Source: a virus. Taken from it: DNA of 22,885 nucleotides. The translations under genes were made by a program, and so were the position numbers. The stretch covers positions 1 to 22,885 of the IMG/VR virus record IMGVR_UViG_3300042485_004778; one strand, written 5' to 3'. This document shows positions 15,767-22,073 of this stretch, piece after piece; the first letter of the stretch is position 1, and each line of letters begins with the position of its first letter. The notes under the pieces were generated by a model, which ran no database searches, had not been told where the DNA came from, and saw nothing but the letters and a program-made list of their open reading frames with translations.

Positions 15767-16533
15767 CTATTTAGAATTAACGGCCACCTTCTCGCTCATC
15801 AATCGAAGCTGGTGATTATCCACGAGAACAATAATTCTGGCCGCAGACTCCCATTCGTCTACGTCCATCAAACGCATGTATTGCACGATATCCAAATATG
15901 GGATTTGACCCATGCCGCCCATCGCGCCGATTGGACGGTGAGACTGTAGATGAGCGAATGCTGTCCAGAAGAACAGTTCTAGGCCGGTCAGCGGCGGCGC
16001 ATCGGCTGCGATCTTTTCCCGCATCTTGCGGGACCGTTCATGACCGCGTTCCGCGTCCCGGTTGAGTTTAACCACCTGGGACGCGAATTTCGCGTCGTAA
16101 TCGATGCGCGCGATTAGTTTTTTGCGATGGTCTCGGTCTGTGCGGCGATGCTGACTGCCTTGAAGTTCGCAGCATCAAGCGCCTTGTTCCAGATGGACAG
16201 GACGACCCATTCATGACCATCGGTCAGCAGAAATTCGCGACAAAGGTCCGGATCGAACTTCACCGGCTTGTCGTCTTCATCGACCATGTCCCAATCGACC
16301 ACACTGAATTCCATCAGCGTATCGACAAGCTGTTCGATGTCATTGAGCTTGTCCAGGCGCGCTTTTCGCTTCGGCTCTTCCAGCTTCGCCTTGGTGGCCT
16401 GCGACAGGAAATCGATATACCGGCACTTGTAGCGGCCACCCTTCACGTCCAGTTCTTCATCAGCGATGTCGATCCACACACCGTTTGTAGATGCTTCGCG
16501 ATTAACGCGTGAAACAGATTTCAGTTTAACCAA
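15767..16533 (-). CDS. Tail assembly chaperone G-T fusion by -1 frameshift
   Basis: Ribosomes that slip back one base at 16117-16123 bypass the TAA of the G protein and continue for 116 codons, giving a product of about 255 residues. The joint region encodes LIARIDYDAKFASQ and then the T domain (VVKLNRDAERGHERS to the end). The reading frame between the slip site and the downstream open frame has no stop, and the 42-base distance keeps it exactly in phase. In lambda-like phages the T part binds the tail tube protein while the G part coats the tape measure. Position between tail tube and tape measure fits. The T stop TAG forms the end of the next TAAATAG motif. A GTG at 16075 could in principle start T alone, but it has no ribosome site. 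Confidence 0.85.
15768..15773 (-). promoter_or_regulatory. Late-promoter-like TAAATA motif before the tape measure
   Basis: TAAATA is followed by GTCC and the GTG start at 15763. AAATAG within it is also the last sense codon and the stop of the T frame. Confidence 0.5.
16080..16116 (-). other. Tandem stem-loops downstream of the slippery site
   Basis: Directly after the slip site TAATCG (16116-16111) can pair with CGATTA (16103-16098) across a 7-nt loop. One base later GACGCG (16096-16091) pairs with CGCGTC (16085-16080) across AAATT. Structures just 3' of a slippery heptamer commonly stimulate -1 frameshifting. Confidence 0.5.
16114..16533 (-). CDS. Tail assembly chaperone, gpG-like (unshifted product)
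   Basis: The 139-residue zero-frame product ends at TAA right after the slippery A AAA AAC. It is the short form of the tail assembly chaperone that lies between tail tube and tape measure genes in siphoviruses, and it would bind the tape measure while the tail polymerises. It is a charged, mixed alpha/beta protein (DEELDVKGGRYKCRYIDF at 25-42, acidic DMVDEDDKPVKFDPDL at about 91-106). Translation appears to begin at a TTG at 16533 because GAGGG lies 7 nt upstream, but that site is buried in a hairpin. No better start is present. Confidence 0.85.
   Translation of the reverse strand: MVKLKSVSRVNREASTNGVWIDIADEELDVKGGRYKCRYIDFLSQATKAKLEEPKRKARLDKLNDIEQLVDTLMEFSVVDWDMVDEDDKPVKFDPDLCREFLLTDGHEWVVLSIWNKALDAANFKAVSIAAQTETIAKN
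16117..16123 (-). other. Programmed -1 ribosomal frameshift site, A AAA AAC
   Basis: In the zero frame the codons are GCA AAA AAC TAA, so the heptamer A AAA AAC has the ideal X XXY YYZ phase, with the stop codon next. Slipping gives AAA then CTA and enters the long T frame. Confidence 0.85.
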
Positions 16534-16537
16534 TGTA

Positions 16538-16564
16538 TAACCCTCAAATTCAATTTACGGGTTA
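16538..16564 (-). promoter_or_regulatory. Hairpin covering the ribosome site of the tail chaperone gene
   Basis: The 27-base element is a near-perfect inverted repeat. TAACCC pairs with GGGTTA at the ends and AAATT with AATTT inside, separated by two mismatched positions on each side. The GAGGG ribosome site for the TTG start at 16533 lies in the 3' arm. It may limit chaperone translation, or its DNA symmetry may bind a regulator. Its outer edge overlaps the TAAATA motif. Confidence 0.5.
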
Positions 16565-16568
16565 TTTA
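16563..16568 (-). promoter_or_regulatory. Late-promoter-like TAAATA motif before the chaperone genes
   Basis: CATAAATAA lies three bases past the U-run of the tail tube terminator and 29 bases before the TTG start. It would start a new transcript for the G/T genes. Confidence 0.5.
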
Positions 16569-16571
16569 TGC

Positions 16572-16603
16572 AAAAGGAGCCGACCCCTTGCGGGACCGGC
16601 TCC
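16572..16603 (-). terminator. Rho-independent terminator after the tail tube gene
   Basis: On the minus strand a 12-bp stem begins GGAGCCG and ends CGGCTCC, with two G-U pairs in the middle and a GCAA tetraloop, followed by TTTT. It lies 27 bp after the tail tube stop and separates that gene from the chaperones. Confidence 0.85.
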
Positions 16604-16630
16604 AATCGGCTGCGGAGGGTGACGCAGACT

Positions 16631-17533
16631 TTAGAGGAAGGTCACCGACGTGGACGTGTTGGCAACCGGATCGAGACCACCCGACAGATTGATGACCGAG
16701 TAAATCATCTCATCTTCCTGGTCCTGCGGGCGGGCGAAATTGGCCTTATAGACCGTCAGCTTGATGCCGTTGCCGACGCTGCCGAGCGCGATCTCGACAA
16801 GCTGACCGACCTCGCCCAGCGTGTTCGCCAAGGTGTGGTCCTCTTTGAATACAGTGACGCTGCCGGTCACGGTGCGGCGACCGCTGGTGGCGATGTTGCG
16901 GGCCTGCTTGGCGCCCATCTTGTAAATGGCGTTGCGGGTGTGGGCGACCTCCAGGGTGAAAGACGAAAGCTCCAGGTCATCAAACGCACCGATCTTGACC
17001 ACGCCAAGTTCAGCCGAAGTCAACAGCGGGACGCTGCTTTCGACGCCTTCGGTCAGGCCCTCAATCTCAGTGTCGGTCTCTTCCAGGCTCTGGCCGACCA
17101 AGGGGAAGGTCACGCGGATGAAGGTGCCAACCTCGCCGGAAATGCTGGCACTTACGCACTGCACACCGCGAAAATACTGGACGTTCACGCCATCTGCGTT
17201 CTGGGTCAGCTTGCGCACGGTGAACGACTTGTCGGCCTTGCCAGCTTTGATGACGTTGTTCGCCAGATCGCCACTGTATGCGCTTTCAAACAGCACCTTG
17301 ATCGCCGGACTGGCGCGAAGCTCCATTTCGAACTGGCCGGTGACGGATTCCGTCAGGGCACGGGCGCCCAGGCCGTCGCGGGTCGCGGTCTTCGTTTCGG
17401 CCTCGACCATATCGGATTCAAGACTGATGGTAGAACTATCTAAGACAGCGACGGGAATCCAAGCGCCGGTAGTGGGGGTAACACCAGCCACGTCTTCGAC
17501 GATGATGGCGTAGGAAATGTCAGAGGTATTCAT
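16631..17533 (-). CDS. Major tail tube protein
   Basis: The 300-residue, beta-rich protein matches phage tail tube proteins: an N-terminal ISYAIIVEDVAGVTPTTGAW, a central TESVTGQFEMELRASPAIK and a long C-terminal beta region (GRRTVTGSVTVFKEDHTL). It polymerises as stacked rings around the tape measure. It is preceded by the tail terminator and followed by the chaperone pair, the standard siphovirus order. It stands in its own unit with a TAAATA motif 52 bases upstream and a strong terminator behind, as expected for a very abundant product. The ribosome site GGAG lies 13 nt before the ATG, longer than usual, in a TTTGGAGACC context shared with the capsid gene. Confidence 0.88.
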   Translation of the reverse strand: MNTSDISYAIIVEDVAGVTPTTGAWIPVAVLDSSTISLESDMVEAETKTATRDGLGARALTESVTGQFEMELRASPAIKVLFESAYSGDLANNVIKAGKADKSFTVRKLTQNADGVNVQYFRGVQCVSASISGEVGTFIRVTFPLVGQSLEETDTEIEGLTEGVESSVPLLTSAELGVVKIGAFDDLELSSFTLEVAHTRNAIYKMGAKQARNIATSGRRTVTGSVTVFKEDHTLANTLGEVGQLVEIALGSVGNGIKLTVYKANFARPQDQEDEMIYSVINLSGGLDPVANTSTSVTFL

Positions 17534-17585
17534 TAGAAAAAACGGTCTCCAAATAATCGTTTAGAGCCGTTCGGCCCTTCACCGT

Positions 17586-17591
17586 TATTTA
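17586..17591 (-). promoter_or_regulatory. Late-promoter-like TAAATA motif before the tail tube gene
   Basis: CGATAAATAA lies 52 bases before the ATG, giving a leader of about 45 nt that carries TTTGGAGACC. The layout is nearly identical to that before the major capsid gene. Confidence 0.55.
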
Positions 17592-17614
17592 TCGATCTGA
17601 CCGTTTCCACCGCC

Positions 17615-18013
17615 TCAGGCGGGCCTATTCTTCAGCCTGGACGATCGCCATGGGATCGAGACACGGATTTCGTATCCCCGATCTTCATAAACATCGACAT
17701 CAGCACCGCCGCACCACAGGTTATCGGTAGACCATTCTTCGAAAATGTCGCGGATATGCTGGGCGAGTTCATTTGCTGCGCCGGTCCCCTCACCTTTCTT
17801 GTCACGGACGACCGCGATGATCCGACCAAGCTGGGTCTGTCGATATTGCGTCCGACCGGTGCTGCTGCGCTGTGACGCACCAGGCGAAAAAGAAATCGAG
17901 ACGCGAAGGATGTCGGCGATATCCTGTGTCGGACGATTGGCGCGGATCACGGGCGCGGGATGATCATATGCGGCGTCGAAGCGCGCGCGGAGGATGGAGA
18001 GGTCTTCGATCAT
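17615..18013 (-). CDS. Tail terminator protein (DUF4128-like)
   Basis: The 132-residue product has the size and pattern of tail terminators that cap the growing tube and join it to the head: an N-terminal helix (IEDLSILRARFDAAYDHPAP), a beta strand region beginning ADILRVSISF, a central helix in a Gly-rich setting (GEGTGAANELAQHIRDIF) and a final strand (YEIRVSIPW). It starts by ATGA overlap with the gp10-like gene and immediately precedes the tail tube unit. The family assignment is by pattern and gene order. Confidence 0.75.
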   Translation of the reverse strand: MIEDLSILRARFDAAYDHPAPVIRANRPTQDIADILRVSISFSPGASQRSSTGRTQYRQTQLGRIIAVVRDKKGEGTGAANELAQHIRDIFEEWSTDNLWCGGADVDVYEDRGYEIRVSIPWRSSRLKNRPA

Positions 18014-18414
18014 GACGTGAACCCAGCGGTCGCCGCATCGATCGCATTATCGGCCCAACCCTCCGGCGCCTGCTTTGAGTGACCGTCCAGGAGTGGGCCG
18101 GTGTAGACGGTAGGGTTGGTGATGTAGACATCCTGATACGCCTTCCGCGCGGCGACCGTGGCCTGGGCGCGACCGATCGCACCGCCGCCGCTCTTATCCT
18201 CGCCCGCAATTTCAGCCATGGCTGGCGCGCCCAGGGTGGTCTGGAAATTGTGGCGGAAATGGCCGGTATCGACCGGCGCGGCCAGCACGAGATTGGTTGT
18301 GGCATCAAGCGCGATCTTGCCAGCGACCAGCTTCTCTAGGTCCGCGTTCAGAGCGTCTTCCACGTTCAGATTATCTAGGATGTCTGAGACATCGATTACG
18401 AATTCATGGCTCAT
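18010..18414 (-). CDS. HK97 gp10-like neck / tail-completion protein
   Basis: The 134-residue protein carries the hallmark LAAPVDTGHFRHNF at about residues 44-57, matching the P-V-D-T-G-x-L/F-R motif of the HK97 gp10 family. In the C-terminal half, VYITNPTVYTGPLLDGHS also fits the family. Such proteins help join head to tail. It lies between the stopper and the tail terminator and overlaps both by ATGA, so the four genes from 19156 to 17615 form one coupled run. Confidence 0.85.
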   Translation of the reverse strand: MSHEFVIDVSDILDNLNVEDALNADLEKLVAGKIALDATTNLVLAAPVDTGHFRHNFQTTLGAPAMAEIAGEDKSGGGAIGRAQATVAARKAYQDVYITNPTVYTGPLLDGHSKQAPEGWADNAIDAATAGFTS

Positions 18415-18755
18415 CCCTTGACGACGACCTCCGACACAATCGTGGTCGATTTCAGCATCACCGCGCGGGTCTGTGTGATCGCCAGGCGACGAGCGCCGAC
18501 CTGGATGATGTCGCCAATTTCCGGAGTGGCACCACGGATAAGCGCACCCGAAAGCATGATCTTTCGCCCGGCCTCGTCGGTGCTTTCAACCGGCTTATCG
18601 ACCATCATGATCGGCAGTTGAACGACCGCCCCTGGCACCTTCTTATCGGTGACCGGATCGAACGTCGGCGCGGTCTCGCGACGCAAGATCGCAGGGGAGC
18701 CGAACAGGTTGCCGATCAGGTCATCGGCAAGAGCAGAGAAAGTCTGCTCGATCAT
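18411..18755 (-). CDS. Head-tail stopper-like protein
   Basis: This 114-residue beta-rich protein has the size and position of a head closure (stopper) protein that seals the connector and docks the tail. It contains APTFDPVTDKKVPGA at about 29-43, and GDIIQVGARRLAITQTRAV near residues 81-99, a pattern typical of these small barrels. It starts within the stop of the upstream adaptor gene (ATGA), with GAGGA about 8 nt upstream. The role is assigned from gene order and fold pattern and could be exchanged with a related minor neck protein. Confidence 0.7.
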   Translation of the reverse strand: MIEQTFSALADDLIGNLFGSPAILRRETAPTFDPVTDKKVPGAVVQLPIMMVDKPVESTDEAGRKIMLSGALIRGATPEIGDIIQVGARRLAITQTRAVMLKSTTIVSEVVVKG

Positions 18756-19156
18756 CGGGCCATCCTCGACGAAGAAGCGATGCGGGCGCTGGCATTGTTG
18801 CTACGAAGCGCCGCGATCGGGGCCAGGATGGCGGTGATCTGCGGATAGGGATCACGATCAAGATCACGCTTGGTCGTTACGCGGCCGACACCGGCGAGTT
18901 CCTGGGAAGATTCCGTCACTGTTGGATCGACGGCCTGTGCGGTCAGGAGGGCGGCGGCGAGGACGATTGCGGCGCGTTTCGCCAGGGGATCGACTTCATC
19001 ATCCTTCGAGAGCGCACCGACATATCGATCAACGATATAGTCGCTGGCGCGGATCAGGAGGGCGGCGCGCATGTCGTCGGCAGCGGTTGCCCAGCCCTGC
19101 GTCAGGCGGGCATCATGAAATTCATCTGCTTCAGCGAGGGTCGCGAAAATGGTCAT
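18752..19156 (-). CDS. Head-tail adaptor, DnaT-like ssDNA-binding family
   Basis: The 134-residue helical protein resembles phage proteins named DnaT-like, which are in fact usually head-tail connector adaptors: an N-terminal LAEADEFHDARLTQGW, then RAALLIRASDYIVDRYVG at 30-47 and a long Ala-rich helix (RAAIVLAAALLTAQA). It is the first gene after the capsid terminator. Its ATG lies six bases after TAAATA with no Shine-Dalgarno sequence, and its stop overlaps the next start. It thus appears to head the four-gene completion operon. Confidence 0.8.
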   Translation of the reverse strand: MTIFATLAEADEFHDARLTQGWATAADDMRAALLIRASDYIVDRYVGALSKDDEVDPLAKRAAIVLAAALLTAQAVDPTVTESSQELAGVGRVTTKRDLDRDPYPQITAILAPIAALRSNNASARIASSSRMAR

Positions 19157-19162
19157 CGAGAC

Positions 19163-19168
19163 TATTTA
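19163..19168 (-). promoter_or_regulatory. Late-promoter-like TAAATA motif before the head-completion operon
   Basis: CATAAATAG is followed by TCTCG and the ATG at 19156. It lies ten bases after the U-run of the capsid terminator, so the operon needs its own start. Confidence 0.55.
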
Positions 19169-19178
19169 TGCTGACACG

Positions 19179-19209
19179 AAAAAGCCCTGGTGGCGGACCA
19201 CCAGGGCTT
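19179..19209 (-). terminator. Rho-independent terminator after the major capsid gene
   Basis: A perfect 12-bp stem (AAGCCCTGGTGG with its complement) closes a 4-nt TCCG loop and is followed by TTTTT on the minus strand. It starts about 20 bp after the capsid stop codon. Confidence 0.92.
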
Positions 19210-19230
19210 CAACTTCCGGCTAAGCGCTCT

Positions 19231-20241
19231 TTAGCCGTTGGTCTTCAGGATCGCGATCGGGACCAGCTTGCGGTCGTAAACGCGCTTGAGGGCGCCTTCA
19301 GCTGCAAACTGCGCATTGGTCGGCGATTTGAACGGTGCGGTCACCGCCGCCAGCGACTGATAGCCGCGCGGATGCAGGACGAAGGCCTTGCGGGTGAACA
19401 GCTTGTCTTCACCCGAGTTGTCACCCGAGTGCGGATCACGGCCGACTTCGGCAGCGTCTTCGCCCAGATCGCCCTCGCCATAGGCGAACGCGCCCTGGCC
19501 CAGCATGAAGGTGGTGTAGGTCTTGCGGTTGGTGCCCTGTTCGACGGGGCAGGCATCGGTGACGATGACCGTGCGGCCATAGTAGGTGCCGAACGGCGCG
19601 ACTGCCGAAATCGGACCCCATGCGCCGGGTTCGGACTTCTGAAGCTCAGTCTTCACGAACGAATGCATGACGATCATACCCAGCGAATCCTGGGCGTCAC
19701 CCATCGTCTGGAAGGTGTCAGCGATGGTGGCATAACCAGCTTTCTGAGCAGCAGTGACCGCGCCAGTGCCATCGGTAGCGACGTTGACGACCATGTCGCC
19801 ACCATTGTCAGCGACGTTGTTGACAGCGATGCCCTTCAGCATGGCGAGCAGAGTGTTCTGCAAATCCTTCGACCAGTAGTTGGCCGCGAAGGTCGCGATG
19901 GCCTGCATCGGATCACTACCAGCGACCAGACCAGCCAGCGCCATGCTCGACCATGCCTTGTTGCGGAAATTCTTCTGCGCGACCTGCTTGGCAGCAGTGA
20001 TGCCAGCGGTCTCGCCCTTACGGTCCGGATCGTCCGAACCGACCGAGCTTTCGCCGTAGTCGAGGACATTCCAATGGGGCAGGTCCATCACGGTGCCGCC
20101 CGAATTGGCAAGCTGTGCGGCTTCAGGGGTGCGGGTGATGATGCCACTGTTCAGAACAGCAGACTTCTCAACCGTCTGCGCAAGAACATACTGCGCGAAA
20201 ATCTTGGGTTCGATAATATTCGAGAGGCGTGTCGTCGCCAT
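19231..20241 (-). CDS. Major capsid protein
   Basis: The 336-residue protein resembles coat proteins that occur with DUF4055 portals and DUF6651-type scaffolds. Features are an N-terminal TTRLSNIIEPKIFAQYVL and VEKSAVLNSGII, a central GGTVMDLPHWNVLDYGESSV, YWSKDLQNTLLAMLKG near residue 124, and MIVMHSFVKTELQKSE near 195. It lies directly after the scaffold gene. The ATG at 20241 was chosen over an in-frame TTG at 20259, because the latter lies inside the GGAG ribosome site. The gene is bracketed by a TAAATA motif 58 bases upstream and a strong terminator downstream, as fits the most abundant virion protein. Confidence 0.93.
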   Translation of the reverse strand: MATTRLSNIIEPKIFAQYVLAQTVEKSAVLNSGIITRTPEAAQLANSGGTVMDLPHWNVLDYGESSVGSDDPDRKGETAGITAAKQVAQKNFRNKAWSSMALAGLVAGSDPMQAIATFAANYWSKDLQNTLLAMLKGIAVNNVADNGGDMVVNVATDGTGAVTAAQKAGYATIADTFQTMGDAQDSLGMIVMHSFVKTELQKSEPGAWGPISAVAPFGTYYGRTVIVTDACPVEQGTNRKTYTTFMLGQGAFAYGEGDLGEDAAEVGRDPHSGDNSGEDKLFTRKAFVLHPRGYQSLAAVTAPFKSPTNAQFAAEGALKRVYDRKLVPIAILKTNG

Positions 20242-20299
20242 ATTGATTTGGGTCTCCAAAAATTAAACGACGACACACACAAACGTTATCGTCTGGCCT

Positions 20300-20305
20300 T
20301 ATTTA
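20300..20305 (-). promoter_or_regulatory. Late-promoter-like TAAATA motif before the major capsid gene
   Basis: TGATAAATAA lies 58 bases before the capsid ATG. The leader would carry TTTGGAGACC as the ribosome site, with GGAG 12 nt from the start codon, and a possible GACGA/TCGTC stem upstream of it. Confidence 0.55.
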
Positions 20306-20328
20306 TCAGCGAGACGATTTATCCTGGC

Positions 20329-20937
20329 TCAGGAAAGGTAATCATGGCCATGCTTGGCCGCATATGCTTTGGCGGTTTCGCCATTTTCTTTCTTGAGGCG
20401 ATTATAGGCGTCGAGTGACCAAGCATCCGGAGTCGCCTTGGCTGCGTTACGCAGGCCCATGCCAGCATCGCTGTTGGCGGGCTTCTCGATGTAGGCAGCA
20501 CCCGACCCGGCAAAATATTCAGCGAAATGGGCGCCGACCGTTTTGTCACCGATCATCGCGGCACCATCGCGGACTTCGATCCGGCCGATATTGGCGGCGG
20601 TAAGGAGATCGAGATGCGCGGGGTCAACTTTTGCTGCGGCGAACGCAGCAGTCAGTTCATGTGATTTCAGGCGGGAGTGATGCGCCGCGCGCTCCGCGTC
20701 GAGATCGGCGCGATAACGGTCCAGTTCGGCCTGGTGACTGGCCTTGAGGGCTTCGACATTCCCGGCCTTTTCAGCCGCGTCGCGCGCCGCCTGGTCGGCC
20801 TTGGTCTTTGCATCGACCTTCTCGCTCTTCAAGGCTGCGTTGGTGGTTTCAAGTGAGGAAACCGACGCGGTGAGCGAGCTAATTTTTTCGACGGCCTCGT
20901 GAAGTTCGGCCTGCAATTCTTCGATAGTCTTTTCCAT
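20329..20937 (-). CDS. Capsid scaffolding protein (DUF6651-like)
   Basis: The 202-residue product is a coiled coil over residues 1-110 (MEKTIEELQAELHEAVEKIS and on, rich in Glu, Lys and Ala). A short conserved region follows (LTAAFAAAKVDPAHLDLLTA, about 113-132), then a C-terminal tail that likely contacts the coat protein. This layout is typical of scaffolds that guide shell assembly and then leave the head. It lies immediately before the capsid gene. AAAGGA lies 4-5 nt before the ATG, and a TAAATA motif lies about 54 bases upstream. Confidence 0.88.
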   Translation of the reverse strand: MEKTIEELQAELHEAVEKISSLTASVSSLETTNAALKSEKVDAKTKADQAARDAAEKAGNVEALKASHQAELDRYRADLDAERAAHHSRLKSHELTAAFAAAKVDPAHLDLLTAANIGRIEVRDGAAMIGDKTVGAHFAEYFAGSGAAYIEKPANSDAGMGLRNAAKATPDAWSLDAYNRLKKENGETAKAYAAKHGHDYLS

Positions 20938-20990
20938 GTTTCCTTTCGTCTGCTGATTAGAGGACGCCGCCCAGGCTTGGGTGACGCTTC

Positions 20991-20996
20991 TATTTA
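20991..20996 (-). promoter_or_regulatory. Late-promoter-like TAAATA motif before the scaffold gene
   Basis: GCTAAATAG lies 53 bases before the scaffold ATG. Its TAA is also the stop codon of the gpF-like gene. Confidence 0.45.
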
Positions 20997-22073
20997 GCGA
21001 AAGGCAGCAGGATGAAGCCGACGTAACTGATCGAGGGTGTATTCTTTACCCGTGTCGTCGTGGAAATCCTGAAACTTGAGCTTCTTGCTGATGAAAAGGT
21101 CGGCTTTCCTTTTGCCCAGCACCTCTTCAATCGTGGCGCGGGACTGCTTGGGAAGCCAGGTCGAATAGGTTTCCAAGCCTCCCACCTGTCCGTTCATGGA
21201 TGCGCGGGCGGGCGCAGGAACATCATCGACATCGAAACCAAGCTCGCGCCAGCTTGGGGTGACAGGCACCAAGAGGGATCGGCAGCGAATATGAAGGGCA
21301 GGCTTAGGGTGCGGCTTCGAACGGTCGAAGACCTTGCCATCCAGGCTGCGGCAACGATCGGTCGTCCGCGTGTCGAGGGTCGCGACGAAGCGAACCTTTG
21401 GCACCAACGTCGGGTTTCCACCATACAGCGCCTCTCTCGCGTTGTTCTGCACCGTCGCAGTCGCGGTCAACACCATCGATTGGACGCTCTTTCGAGACCC
21501 GCCCAAGACGCCGTCGGCATAGCCCTTCGCGCGGGTGCCACGTAACGACCGGACGATCTGATCGGTCGTGCGGCCTGATGTCACACCGTCGCGGATCACA
21601 GCCTCAATCTTTGTGATCCGGCTTTCCGCAATGCCATCCAACCAAGGACGGACAAGGTAACCGCTGACCGGCGATTCCTCGACAAGCTGCCGCAGGACAC
21701 CCGGCGCGGGGATGTTGACGCCAAGCTCGACGGGGATGACCCGTTTGATCGTCGAGGCCGCCCATTCCGCTTCATATTCGGCAAAATCCGACAGTTCGTC
21801 GATCAGGTCGTTCGCTACAGGGCGATAGGCGTTGTCATTGATAGCGCGGAGGTCGCGGATCGTCTCTTCGATCCGTCGCGTCGTGGCCGGACCACGGTCG
21901 AAACCATCTGCCGCGATCTGCGCGTATCGCCGAGTCACCTCATCAACCAGTGACTTGTCGGCGCTATTGATCATCCGGACAATCTTGGCCGCAACCGACT
22001 TGCCATATCGCTGGGCGTAGATGGCGTGGAGGACATAGAGCGACGCCAGTTCTGCATTAACGCCGTCAGCCAT
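20994..22073 (-). CDS. Head morphogenesis protein, Mu gpF-like
   Basis: The 359-residue protein carries the C-terminal Mu F / SPP1 gp7 signature: VRFVATLDTRTTDRCRSLDG at about residues 227-246 followed by ALHIRCRSLLVPV at about 259-271, including the conserved Cys and His residues. These minor head proteins bind the portal inside the procapsid and assist DNA packaging or ejection. The start ATG overlaps the last base of the portal stop (TAATG), so the two are translated together. A tail of about 85 residues beyond the domain (WLPKQSRATIEEVLGKRK and on) is common in the family, and I see no toxin-like addition. Confidence 0.88.
   Translation of the reverse strand: MADGVNAELASLYVLHAIYAQRYGKSVAAKIVRMINSADKSLVDEVTRRYAQIAADGFDRGPATTRRIEETIRDLRAINDNAYRPVANDLIDELSDFAEYEAEWAASTIKRVIPVELGVNIPAPGVLRQLVEESPVSGYLVRPWLDGIAESRITKIEAVIRDGVTSGRTTDQIVRSLRGTRAKGYADGVLGGSRKSVQSMVLTATATVQNNAREALYGGNPTLVPKVRFVATLDTRTTDRCRSLDGKVFDRSKPHPKPALHIRCRSLLVPVTPSWRELGFDVDDVPAPARASMNGQVGGLETYSTWLPKQSRATIEEVLGKRKADLFISKKLKFQDFHDDTGKEYTLDQLRRLHPAAFR

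Noticed and set aside
15767-16075. Stand-alone gene starting with GTG at 16075
   Set aside because: No ribosome site precedes it, and the slippery heptamer upstream is in perfect phase with this frame, so it is better read as the T part of the frameshift product.
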